From positions 1 through 18,969 of the forward strand of contig JACWMK010000039.1 in the NCBI GenBank assembly GCA_015661405.1: a DNA stretch of 18,969 nt, written 5' to 3'. The notes under the pieces were generated by a model. The model did no database searches. It saw nothing but the letters and a program-made list of their open reading frames with translations, and was not told the DNA's origin. This document shows positions 6,369-15,060 of this stretch, one piece after another; position 1 is the first letter of the stretch, and each line of letters opens with the position of its first letter. Position numbers and translations under genes: made by a program. Origin of the DNA: Methanobacterium sp. (lineage in GTDB: Archaea; Methanobacteriota; Methanobacteria; Methanobacteriales; Methanobacteriaceae).

Positions 6369-7944
6369 ATAAATTCACTGCAACTGCCTCATACACATAT
6401 TCTAATTTTTTTAATTCATTTAATACATTTTCAGGAACATTTTGGTCTACTTTCACTACCATTACCGCTTCTCCACCTGGTGATTTTCTACCCACCTGCA
6501 TTTTAGCAATGTTTACACCATACTCCCCCAATTTAACACCTATAACCCCTATTACTCCAGGTATATCCTTATAAGAAGTTATAAGCATGGTTCCCTCAAT
6601 TTCCACATCGACTTTATAATCATTAATCATTACTATTAATGGTTCCTTAGTGAATACTCCCTCAACAACTATATTATTACCCTCAGATTTCATTCCAATT
6701 CTAATAAGACTATCATATCCTTTTGAATCACATCTTTTACCTTCGACAACTATAATACCCCTAGCTTCCGCAATGCTTTGAGCATTTACCAGATTTATCT
6801 GTCCAAGTATAGGTTTTAATACTTCTTTAAGCATTGTCCGGGTTAAAATATCCTGCTTAGGAAATTCTGCTAATTCACCACAGTAAGTCACATCAATTTC
6901 AATTATATGACCTTTAGCAGTCTGTACCATGAATTTACCCAGTTTTTCCATTAATTCAAGGTATGGTTTTATAATTCGAAAAGATTCCGGATCTAATACA
7001 GGCATATTAATAACATTTTTAGGGGATTCTCCGTTGAAAACTCTCTTAATTTCTTTAGCAACAATTATTGCAGCATCCCGTTGAGCTTCTCTTGTCGCAG
7101 CACCAATATGTGGTGTAGCGACTAAATTATCAAGAGTCAGGAGTGGATTATCTTCCGGAGGTTCTTTTTCAAACACATCCAAACCTGCACCACCTATTTT
7201 ACCATGAGATAACGCATCATATAAGTCATCCTCATTTATAATACCTCCTCGAGCACAATTTACAATAAATGCATTTTCTTTCATCATGTTAAATTCATTC
7301 ATCGATATGAAGTGCTTGGTTTCTGCAGTGAGAGGAACATGAATAGTTATCACATCGGAATTTTTAAGTAGAGTTTCCAGGTCAACTATACTTACTCCTA
7401 GTTTTGAAGCAGTGGATTCTGTTATAAGCGGATCTGATACAAGTATTTCCATGGCAAAAGCTTTACATCGGGCCGCTACTTGGCTTCCGATTCGTCCCAT
7501 ACCCACTATACCCAAAGTTTTTCCTGCGAGTTCCATGCCCATAAATTTATTTTTCTCCCACTTTCCATCCTTCACTGATTTATCAGCGATGGATATTTTC
7601 CGGGCCAGAGCGAGTATAATACCCATTGTATGTTCAGCTACAGTTATAGAAGTTGATTCTGGAGCATTTACCACCATAATACCTTTTTTGGTAGCTGCCT
7701 GAACATCCACGTTGTCCACGCCTACACCCGCTCGGGCGATTATTTTGAGTTTGCTGGCGGCTTCTATAACTTCTTGAGTAACTTTGGTTCTACTTCTCAC
7801 AATTATAGCATTAAAATCTTTGATAGAATTTATAAGCTCTTCATTGGTAATGTCAGTTTGAACAATTACCTCAGCAACTTCTTTAAGCTCGTCAATTCCT
7901 TTTTCATTTATCTGATCAGCGATAAGTACCTTCATTTTATCCAT
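6367..7944 (-). CDS. serA: D-3-phosphoglycerate dehydrogenase (serine biosynthesis)
   Basis: SerA oxidises 3-phosphoglycerate to 3-phosphohydroxypyruvate with NAD+, the first step of serine synthesis. The reading frame opens at 7983, but I place the start at the ATG ending at 7944 because GGTGA lies five bases before it and the resulting 525 residues match the usual long form; the ATG three codons on is also possible. Domains in order are the substrate-binding N-terminus, the NAD-binding Rossmann domain (GIVGMGRIG), the catalytic Arg in NCARGG, Glu in DVFEKEPP and His in PHIGAAT, an intervening allosteric substrate-binding domain, and a C-terminal ACT domain (from about DIPGVIGVIGVKLGEYG), which is typically the serine feedback site. 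It is divergent from the UPF0145 gene with a 150-base intergenic region. No other serine gene is present. Confidence 0.95.
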   Translation of the reverse strand: MDKMKVLIADQINEKGIDELKEVAEVIVQTDITNEELINSIKDFNAIIVRSRTKVTQEVIEAASKLKIIARAGVGVDNVDVQAATKKGIMVVNAPESTSITVAEHTMGIILALARKISIADKSVKDGKWEKNKFMGMELAGKTLGIVGMGRIGSQVAARCKAFAMEILVSDPLITESTASKLGVSIVDLETLLKNSDVITIHVPLTAETKHFISMNEFNMMKENAFIVNCARGGIINEDDLYDALSHGKIGGAGLDVFEKEPPEDNPLLTLDNLVATPHIGAATREAQRDAAIIVAKEIKRVFNGESPKNVINMPVLDPESFRIIKPYLELMEKLGKFMVQTAKGHIIEIDVTYCGELAEFPKQDILTRTMLKEVLKPILGQINLVNAQSIAEARGIIVVEGKRCDSKGYDSLIRIGMKSEGNNIVVEGVFTKEPLIVMINDYKVDVEIEGTMLITSYKDIPGVIGVIGVKLGEYGVNIAKMQVGRKSPGGEAVMVVKVDQNVPENVLNELKKLEYVYEAVAVNL

Positions 7945-8045
7945 TTTTTTCACCATCCCACTAGGATTTACTGTAATCTTCAACTGTTAATATATAACAA
8001 TTATATGTATAATTCTGTAATCAATTTAAGGATAACTTTAAGTTT

Positions 8046-8064
8046 ATTTTAGTTAGACTAAAAT
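8046..8064. promoter_or_regulatory. 19-bp dyad next to a TATA-like box (candidate operator)
   Basis: ATTTTAGT and ACTAAAAT are exact reverse complements around a 3-base centre. A TATA-like ATTATATATATG (8063-8074) follows at once, upstream of the AGGAGGT at 8079-8085. A perfect dyad against a TATA box in a divergent intergenic region is the usual place for a repressor site. No regulator has been assigned; the region serves both serA and the UPF0145 gene. Confidence 0.4.
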
Positions 8065-8078
8065 TATATATATGTCTT

Positions 8079-8085
8079 AGGAGGT
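8079..8085 (+). promoter_or_regulatory. Strong Shine-Dalgarno of the UPF0145 gene
   Basis: AGGAGGT lies nine bases before the ATG at 8095 and is the most complete ribosome-binding site in this part of the window. The TATA-like box at 8063-8074 is too close to leave it in a transcript starting 25 bases downstream, so the working promoter is probably the TATA-like stretch further up, near 7988-8012. Confidence 0.6.
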
Positions 8086-8094
8086 TTAGATTTT

Positions 8095-8436
8095 ATGGTT
8101 TCAATTGACGAGTTTATAATTGTTAGTTCAAATTATGTGCCAGGATATGAAATTATTGGAACTCATGGATTTGTTTATGGTCTTACCGTGCGAAGCCGGG
8201 GTGTTGGCGGTCAAATAGGTGCTGGGATAAGATCCATGTTTGGAGGAGAGATAAAAGAATACGTACAAATGATGGCTCATTCTAGGGATGAAGCTATTGA
8301 AAGAGTTATTGAACACGCCCGTGATATGGGAGCTAACGCAATAATAAGTGCACGTTTTGACTCAAATGATATTTCAGATATAATGCAGGAAATATTAGTT
8401 TACGGAACTGCAGTGACAGCTCAACAAGTGGAGTAA
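8095..8436 (+). CDS. YbjQ/UPF0145 family protein
   Basis: The 113-residue protein matches the YbjQ (UPF0145, 'putative heavy-metal-binding') family along its whole length: an N-terminal IIVSSNYVPGYEIIGTHGFVYG, a Gly-rich central RSRGVGGQIGAGIRSMFGGEI, and a C-terminal ARDMGANAIISARFDSND with the GANAI signature. Members form a small alpha/beta fold that assembles into pentamers in solved structures; the biochemical role is unknown and the metal-binding label rests on weak grounds. It has no cysteine, so thiol metal binding is unlikely. It starts from a strong AGGAGGT and is followed after 27 bases by the TIM-barrel gene, probably in one transcript. Confidence 0.85.
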   Translation: MVSIDEFIIVSSNYVPGYEIIGTHGFVYGLTVRSRGVGGQIGAGIRSMFGGEIKEYVQMMAHSRDEAIERVIEHARDMGANAIISARFDSNDISDIMQEILVYGTAVTAQQVE

Positions 8437-8463
8437 TTTTTAAAATCTAAAAATTCGATTAAA

Positions 8464-9216
8464 ATGTTTGAAGGAAATATAAAAAGTCTTGGAATGGATA
8501 TACCCAGAATTCTTCTAGGCACTTCTCCATTTATTGGCTCAACTCATTTCGGGCATCGTGCTCGTTTATATCAACTTGATCTATATAATCAACCAGAAAC
8601 TATTTTAAAAATAATAAAAAAAGCTTATGAGTTAGGAGTTCATGGAATTCAGTTAATACCCTATCCTCCCGTAGTGGAAGCGGTTAAATGGGCAATAGAT
8701 GAAGGATGCCAGCTTAATATTTTAGGTACAGTGCGATCTACTAATGAGAAAGAAGATATCAAACTCCTAGCGGAATTGGATGCAACTGTCATGTTACTTC
8801 ATGCAGATATAACTGATAGTCACGACTGGAATACTATAAGTCATTACTTAAAAATGATAAAAACTAAAAACTCATTTCCGGGACTTGCTACACATACTCC
8901 ATTCCGCACTACTAAAAAGCTTTTAAACTCACCCATACATGATTTATTTGATGTTTACATGATACCTTTAAATAAAATCGGTTATCTTATGGATACAGAT
9001 GTTTTCATGGATAAAGAACGCACAGAAATTAGTGATTTAATAAAAAGTTTAGATAAAAAAATTATTGCTAATAAAACTCTAGCCGCTGGAATATTAACAC
9101 CTGATGATGCATTCAATTATTTAAAAACAGCAGATTTTGTTGATTTAATAACAGTGGGGGTTGCATCAGAGGATGAAGCTATAGAAACCTTTGAGTTACT
9201 AGCTAATAAAAAATAA
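8464..9216 (+). CDS. Uncharacterised TIM-barrel protein resembling aldo/keto reductases
   Basis: The 250-residue protein has alternating strands and helices with the opening ILLGTSPFIGSTHFGHRA (residues 16-33), a central LLHADITDSHDW, and a C-terminal block NKTLAAGILTPDDAFNYL followed by FVDLITVGVASEDEAIETFELL. That block resembles the end of aldo/keto reductase-like barrels, where a Lys/Gly loop and the GxxxxEDEA motif close the fold. I cannot point to a catalytic Asp-Tyr-Lys-His tetrad, so an oxidoreductase role is not shown; an aldolase- or isomerase-like barrel is equally possible. No Shine-Dalgarno stands before the ATG, and it lies 27 bases after the UPF0145 gene. A strong terminator follows. 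Confidence 0.75.
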   Translation: MFEGNIKSLGMDIPRILLGTSPFIGSTHFGHRARLYQLDLYNQPETILKIIKKAYELGVHGIQLIPYPPVVEAVKWAIDEGCQLNILGTVRSTNEKEDIKLLAELDATVMLLHADITDSHDWNTISHYLKMIKTKNSFPGLATHTPFRTTKKLLNSPIHDLFDVYMIPLNKIGYLMDTDVFMDKERTEISDLIKSLDKKIIANKTLAAGILTPDDAFNYLKTADFVDLITVGVASEDEAIETFELLANKK

Positions 9217-9285
9217 TAGTTAAAAACTATAAATATCTAATCTAAATCTTCTTTAATAATATTAAAATAAGTAACTATGCTACTG

Positions 9286-9318
9286 GTTTAAAATCCTTAT
9301 TTTAAACAAATTTTTTTT
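9286..9318 (+). terminator. Intrinsic-type terminator after the TIM-barrel gene
   Basis: GTTTAAAAT (9286-9294) and ATTTTAAAC (9299-9307) form a perfect 9-bp stem with a CCTT loop, followed three bases later by eight T (9311-9318). It lies 70 bases after the stop at 9216 and faces the convergent HTH gene. Confidence 0.6.
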
Positions 9319-9333
9319 AAAATCAGTTATATT

Positions 9334-10290
<957 letters not shown>

Positions 10291-10392
10291 GGGGACGAAG
10301 ACACCGTCTTTCAAATGAAACACCTTTATACTGAATTTATTAAAGAAAATTAAATTTACGTTGAATTAAAATTTATTGTGAAAACTGAAACA

Positions 10393-11664
10393 ATGAATAA
10401 TATATTATATGTTGGTATTGACGACACTGATTCTAGTGAAGGAATGTGTACTACTTATATAGGTGCTCTAGTAATGGATGAACTTAAACATTACGGTTAC
10501 CAACTAAAAGATCATCCCCGTCTGATACGTTTAAATCCATTCGCACCCTTCAAAACCAGAGGAAATGGTGCCATATCATTTAAATTAATTTTAAACTCAG
10601 GAAAAGAAACTGAAAAAGCAAAAAAGCTAATTTTAAATCAAGTGGAAAATCTCTCCGAACTACAACATGAAAACACTAACCCTGGAGTGATATTTTATAA
10701 TGGCATAATCACTCCTGAACTTAAAGCCTATTCTATGAAAACCGTTCAAAACATAGTAACCATTGATGATGCTCAAAAGCTAGCAGTCCAAGTTGGTGCT
10801 CAATTCCATAAATTTAAGAACGGGAGAGGTATAATTGGGGCTTTAGCTGCCATAGGATATCCATTGGAAGATAGAACTTATGAACTCTTAGCATATAGAA
10901 TCCCTGAAAATTATGGTAAAAAAAGGGAAATAAACTATGAATCTGTTCTTGAAATGAATCAAAAAACTTATCCACAGACTTTTGATAATTTAGATGAAGA
11001 TGAAGATTATATTGCCATTGAACCCCATACACCATGCCCCATATTATATGGTATAAGGGGTGAAACACCCGAAGCTGTTATAAATGCTCATGGGATTTTG
11101 GAAACATGCGAACCTATTGAACGAATAGTTGTTTATGTAACTAATCAACACACAGACCATCATCTATTAAAAATAGACAATATCTCCAGGATGGATAAAT
11201 GTAAATGTTACATAGCTCAGGGGGAGGTTGAAAACTCACCAATTATTATTGAAGGTGGTCATGTTATTTTTACGTTGAAAGATGATTCAGGAAGTATTGA
11301 TTGCGCTGCTTATGAACCTACTAAAGGATTTCGGGATGTAGTGAAGAATTTAAAGGATGGGGATTTGTTAGAAGTGTATGGTGGAATTGGTGATAAAGGG
11401 ACTTTGAACCTAGAAAAAATTCAGGTTTTAAAACTGGCAAAAGTTTACGAATCTCGAAATCCTATTTGCAAATGCGGTAAACGTATGAAGTCTGCCGGGA
11501 AAAATAAAGGATATAAATGTATGAATTGTGGCTTTAAATTAAGAAATGGTACTAAAGAATTAATAGAAGTTATAAGATGTATACAAAAAGGTTTTTATGA
11601 AGTTCCACCCTCCGCTAGAAGACATTTAAGCAAACCTCTAATTAGAGATAATTCTAATATATAA
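10393..11664 (+). CDS. tiaS: tRNA(Ile2) 2-agmatinylcytidine synthetase
   Basis: TiaS uses ATP and agmatine to convert C34 of the CAU-anticodon tRNA-Ile2 into agmatidine, so that it reads AUA instead of AUG; it is the archaeal counterpart of TilS/lysidine. The signature GIDDTDSSEGM stands at the start, RLNPFAPFKTRGNGAISFKL follows, and FKNGRGIIGALAAIGYP comes later. After a putative OB-fold (about IIIEGGHVIFTLKDDSGSID onward) the C-terminus has a zinc ribbon with CxC...CxxC (C364, C366, C381, C384, counted from an upstream GTG at 10378). That GTG is in frame but MNNILYVGIDDTDS is the natural family start, so I use the ATG at 10393. The total of 423 residues fits the family. The enzyme creates a standing demand for agmatine, hence for arginine, in this cell. 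Confidence 0.93.
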   Translation: MNNILYVGIDDTDSSEGMCTTYIGALVMDELKHYGYQLKDHPRLIRLNPFAPFKTRGNGAISFKLILNSGKETEKAKKLILNQVENLSELQHENTNPGVIFYNGIITPELKAYSMKTVQNIVTIDDAQKLAVQVGAQFHKFKNGRGIIGALAAIGYPLEDRTYELLAYRIPENYGKKREINYESVLEMNQKTYPQTFDNLDEDEDYIAIEPHTPCPILYGIRGETPEAVINAHGILETCEPIERIVVYVTNQHTDHHLLKIDNISRMDKCKCYIAQGEVENSPIIIEGGHVIFTLKDDSGSIDCAAYEPTKGFRDVVKNLKDGDLLEVYGGIGDKGTLNLEKIQVLKLAKVYESRNPICKCGKRMKSAGKNKGYKCMNCGFKLRNGTKELIEVIRCIQKGFYEVPPSARRHLSKPLIRDNSNI

Positions 11665-11694
11665 TAATCTATTTTTCAGTTTTTTATTTATTTT
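11641..11694 (+). terminator. Probable terminator at the end of tiaS
   Basis: ATTAGA (11641-11646) and TCTAAT (11653-11658) form a short hairpin that overlaps the last tiaS codons. T-tracts follow at 11672-11676, 11680-11685 and 11691-11694. The repeated T runs are the stronger argument. Confidence 0.4.
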
Positions 11695-11791
11695 CAATTA
11701 TTATTCTTAATTATTTTAATACATGATATTGTATCGATAAGGATGAGATAAAGATCAAAAAGTTTATCCACTAACCATAGTAGTAGGAGTA

Positions 11792-13114
11792 ATGAACACT
11801 ACAACATTAGCAGATTTCATCCTTTGCACTGAGTATAATGAAATACCAGAAAAGGTTATAGAACAATCTAAGCTCTGCTTTATAGATTTCCTTGGTGTGG
11901 CTTTAAGAGGATCTGAAACTAAAAGTGGTATCATTGCAAAAACCGTTGTAAGCGAAGGTAACCAATCAACGGTTATTGGTCATGGGAAAGCCAATGCTCT
12001 GGAAGCAAGTTTAACTAATGGGATATTTGCCCATGCTCTTGATCTCGATGATGGTCACCGTTACGCACAAGTTCATCCTGGAGCTTGTGTAATACCTGCA
12101 GCTCTTTCTCTCTCAGAATTCCGAAATATAAGTGGAAAAGAATTTATAAGTTCTATAATAGTGGGATACCAGGCAGCAATTACTTTAGGTATGATGGTTA
12201 ATCCAGAACACCGTAATAGGGGTTTTCATAGTACAGGGACTTGTGGAACATTAGGTGCTGCTGCTGCTGCATCTAAAGCTCTGAAATTAGATAAAGATCA
12301 AACTATAAATGCTTTGGGACTTGGTGGAACACAAGCAGCAGGTCTTCTAGAATCTGATCACTCCGGATCTATGGGAAAACATTTACATGCAGGTAAAGCA
12401 GCTCAATCCGGTGTATTATCTGCTTTGCTATCGGAAAGAGGTTTTACAGGTGCTGAAAATATATTGGAAGGTGACGAAGGATTTTTAAAAGCTATGGCGG
12501 ATATTAATTGTAAAAAAATAGAATTTAATATGGATGTATTTAGGATTTTGGAGATTTATTTTAAGATTTATCCTGTTTGCAGACATTTACATTCTAGCAT
12601 AGATGCTATACTTCATATAATCAATGAAAATAATCAAAATTTAGAAATAGAAGAAATTCAGGAAATAACTGTAAAAACTTATAAAATTGCTTCAGAACAT
12701 GATAATTATCATCCCCATAGTGTTGAGGCTCTTAAACAGAGTTTACCTGTATCATTAGCAATTGCAGTTTTAAAAAATGAATTAAGATTAGATAATCTCA
12801 ATTTAAATAAAGATAAGAAAGAAATTGAAGAAATATCGAAAAAGATATTTATAGAATATAAAGAAGATTTTGATGCACTTTATCCTGATAAGCGACCTGC
12901 CACCGTTACAATAAACACTGAAAATGGATTATATGAGAAAAATGTTAATTTAGCATATGGTGAACCTGAAAATCCATTAAATAAAATAGATATAATCAAA
13001 AAATTTCATGATTTGAATCCGAATGTAGAAATAGAAGTTTTGGAAGGGATAGATGACTTGGAATCATATAAAATGAATGATTTTATGAAGAAATTCAATG
13101 ATTATATTAATTAA
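11792..13114 (+). CDS. MmgE/PrpD family protein (2-methylcitrate dehydratase / cis-aconitate decarboxylase fold)
   Basis: The family includes PrpD, which dehydrates 2-methylcitrate, cis-aconitate decarboxylase, and an iminodisuccinate epimerase. At 440 residues the length is typical. Conserved blocks are HALDLDDGH (81-89), HPGACVIPAAL (95-105), RGFHSTGTCGTLGAAAAA (143-160), GSMGKHLHAGKAAQSG (192-207) and YPVCRHLHSSIDA (260-272). His, Lys and Asp residues in these blocks (D87, H95, H146, K202, H265, H267) are those the family uses around the substrate, so it is probably active. A GGAG lies only two bases before the ATG. It opens a run of four same-strand genes ending in a citrate-synthase homologue, so a citrate- or methylcitrate-like substrate is a reasonable guess. 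The exact substrate cannot be named from sequence. Confidence 0.9.
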   Translation: MNTTTLADFILCTEYNEIPEKVIEQSKLCFIDFLGVALRGSETKSGIIAKTVVSEGNQSTVIGHGKANALEASLTNGIFAHALDLDDGHRYAQVHPGACVIPAALSLSEFRNISGKEFISSIIVGYQAAITLGMMVNPEHRNRGFHSTGTCGTLGAAAAASKALKLDKDQTINALGLGGTQAAGLLESDHSGSMGKHLHAGKAAQSGVLSALLSERGFTGAENILEGDEGFLKAMADINCKKIEFNMDVFRILEIYFKIYPVCRHLHSSIDAILHIINENNQNLEIEEIQEITVKTYKIASEHDNYHPHSVEALKQSLPVSLAIAVLKNELRLDNLNLNKDKKEIEEISKKIFIEYKEDFDALYPDKRPATVTINTENGLYEKNVNLAYGEPENPLNKIDIIKKFHDLNPNVEIEVLEGIDDLESYKMNDFMKKFNDYIN

Positions 13115-13155
13115 ACTGCAAACTTTGAAATAAAAAATTTATAAATCAACGGTGA

Positions 13156-14076
13156 ATGATGAAAATGCGGACTCCAGATTTTCTCCAATCCATAGGAATT
13201 AAAAATAGTAATTATCATCTAGAAGATTCTATCAAGAGATTTCCAGATGGTGCGCAGTACAGATTTGAAGTGCCTGGAATTCAAAAACCCGGAGCCATGG
13301 CAGCCTTGTTGGATACTGCTGAAGAATATGACGTTACAGTGCATCGTGTAACCCAAACCAAAGGCATAATGCTTTTAACTGACTCTGAAATCAATGAAAT
13401 GGTAGAAATGGCCATAAATAATAAAATAGAGCTTTTCTTAAGTGTCGGACCTCGTGCTACCTATGATACAAGCGCTTCTGCTCAAACTTCGGAGGGAGCT
13501 AGAATAGGTTATCGTTTAAGAGGTTATGAAAATCTTTTATATGCGTTAGAGGATGTGAAAAGAGCAGCAAAATTAGGAGTTCGGGGTATAGTTGTCTATG
13601 ATGAGGGATTACTCTGGGTTCTTAGTAAAATGAGAGATGCTGGTGAAATTTCAGATAATATGCATTTTAAAGTTTCTGCGCATACGGGTCATGGTAATCC
13701 CGCTTCTGCAATGTTATTAGAAAATATAGGTGCTGATTCTTTCAATCCGGTAAGAGATTTGCAGTTAAATATGATGGCTTCTCTTAGAAATGCCATAAAT
13801 ATATCTATAGATATTCATACAGAAAATCCTAAATCTTCCGGAGGTTTCATAAGACATTACGAAGTTCCCGAGATTATAAGAGTTACTGCACCAGTTTATC
13901 TTAAAACTGGAGGAGCCATAGCAAAACATCATGGATATGAAACCACTGAAAAAGAGGCAGCAGAACGTATTAGACAAGTTCAACTAGTAAAAAGTATGAT
14001 TAATCGTTACTATCCTGATGCAGTATCCTCTAAAAAAGGTGCCAAGGATTTAGCAATACCGGAACGAATCAAATAA
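13156..14076 (+). CDS. Conserved TIM-barrel-like protein, distantly U32-peptidase-like
   Basis: I recognise the general pattern but not a function. The 306-residue protein has alternating beta/alpha units: YDVTVHRVTQTKGIMLLTD, IELFLSVGPRA, AAKLGVRGIVVYDEG, FKVSAHTGHGNPASAMLLEN, IGADSFNPVRDL, AINISIDIHTENPKSSGGF and APVYLKTGGA. These resemble the barrel half of U32-type proteins, but the classical U32 signature is absent and there is not one cysteine, which excludes the iron-sulfur type of U32 proteins. Conserved-looking His, Asp and Glu residues at strand ends (HTGHGN, DIHTEN) suggest an enzyme. GGTGA at 13151-13155 precedes in-frame ATGs at 13156, 13159 and 13165; the second or third has the better spacing. 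It lies 41 bases after the MmgE/PrpD gene and 83 before the fumarase-like gene. Confidence 0.7.
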   Translation: MMKMRTPDFLQSIGIKNSNYHLEDSIKRFPDGAQYRFEVPGIQKPGAMAALLDTAEEYDVTVHRVTQTKGIMLLTDSEINEMVEMAINNKIELFLSVGPRATYDTSASAQTSEGARIGYRLRGYENLLYALEDVKRAAKLGVRGIVVYDEGLLWVLSKMRDAGEISDNMHFKVSAHTGHGNPASAMLLENIGADSFNPVRDLQLNMMASLRNAINISIDIHTENPKSSGGFIRHYEVPEIIRVTAPVYLKTGGAIAKHHGYETTEKEAAERIRQVQLVKSMINRYYPDAVSSKKGAKDLAIPERIK

Positions 14077-14159
14077 AAAAAATGAAACTTTTTAGATTAA
14101 TTAAATTTAAACAATAATAGTATAATTTAAGGAATAAAAAAAATCTCACAGTAAAATAA

Positions 14160-15035
14160 ATGGGATGTGTAAATAGAAAAATGAATTTAATTGATAAAGT
14201 TAAAGAAGCTGTCATTACGGCAAGCACCACATTCCGTGAGGATCAAATACATGCCTACCGAAAGGCATTGGAAATTGAAACTAATAAGCAAGCTTACTGG
14301 ATTTTAGAACTTTTAATACAAAATGCTCGTATAGCTCATAAAAATAAAGTACCTCTCTGTGATGATACCGGTATACCCCATGTTTTTGTGGAAGTTGGAA
14401 GAGATGCTTCTTTACCCGTAAACTTTATAAGACAGATAAAAGATGGTATAAAGAAAGGTTTAAACGAGCTCCCCGGAAGACCTATGGCGGTGAAAGGTGA
14501 CGGAATTGATAGAATTGAACAGAAAAGGGGTTTATATGCAGATCCTGGTAAGGTAATATCTCCATCATTCATAATCGATGAAATGAATCTAGGAGGAAAC
14601 CCAGAAAAAGTTAAAATCCATATTCTCATGTTGGGTGGTGGTCCCGAGATTAGAGGTATTACATACCGAGTTTTTCATAAACGAGATCATGAGAAAGTAT
14701 TTGAAGAAGTGATAAATTATATGACTTCAGAACTTCCAAAATTAGGTTGTACTCCATGTATACCAGCTGTTGGTATTGGTAGAACCCATTTTGAAGCATC
14801 TACTCTGATGCTTAAAGCTATGATATATGGAAACCTCAAAGAACAGTCCGAAATAGAAAATAAAATAACTCAATCGATAAATACTTCTGATATTGGAGCA
14901 TTAGGTATGGGTGGTTTAGTAACTGCCCTAGGATCTTTAGTTAAAATAGGGCCTCAAAGGGCCAGTGGAGTTCGTATATTATGCATGAGACCATGCTGTT
15001 GTGTAGAACCGAGAATATCATCGTTTAATCTTTAA
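14160..15035 (+). CDS. Class I fumarase/tartrate dehydratase alpha-type protein, stand-alone
   Basis: Class I fumarases hydrate fumarate using a [4Fe-4S] cluster; in methanogens the enzyme is usually split into alpha and beta subunits. The 291 residues cover the alpha part only: VPLCDDTGIP (64-73), LGGGPE (158-163), GCTPCIPAVGIGRTHFEA (196-213), INTSDIGALGMGGLVTALG (240-258) and a C-terminal MRPCCCVEPR (276-285). Cluster-ligand candidates are C67, C197 or C200, and one of C275 and C279-281. It departs from the usual CQDTG and GGGSEN motifs, so this is a diverged paralogue and its substrate need not be fumarate. No beta subunit adjoins it. The ATG at codon 8 (14181) looks like the more natural start, but no Shine-Dalgarno decides. 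It ends 25 bases before the citrate-synthase-like gene. Confidence 0.85.
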   Translation: MGCVNRKMNLIDKVKEAVITASTTFREDQIHAYRKALEIETNKQAYWILELLIQNARIAHKNKVPLCDDTGIPHVFVEVGRDASLPVNFIRQIKDGIKKGLNELPGRPMAVKGDGIDRIEQKRGLYADPGKVISPSFIIDEMNLGGNPEKVKIHILMLGGGPEIRGITYRVFHKRDHEKVFEEVINYMTSELPKLGCTPCIPAVGIGRTHFEASTLMLKAMIYGNLKEQSEIENKITQSINTSDIGALGMGGLVTALGSLVKIGPQRASGVRILCMRPCCCVEPRISSFNL

Positions 15036-15060
15036 TCAGATGTTTTGTGGTGATTTATAA

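Noticed and set aside
6367..7983. Full-length 538-residue SerA starting at 7983
   Set aside because: The extra 13 residues precede the usual N-terminus, and GGTGA stands five bases before the ATG ending at 7944.
7774..8052. 92-codon + strand reading frame across the start of serA and its upstream region
   Set aside because: It is antisense to well-conserved serA codons, encodes a low-complexity Asn/Tyr/Phe-rich product and has no ribosome-binding site.
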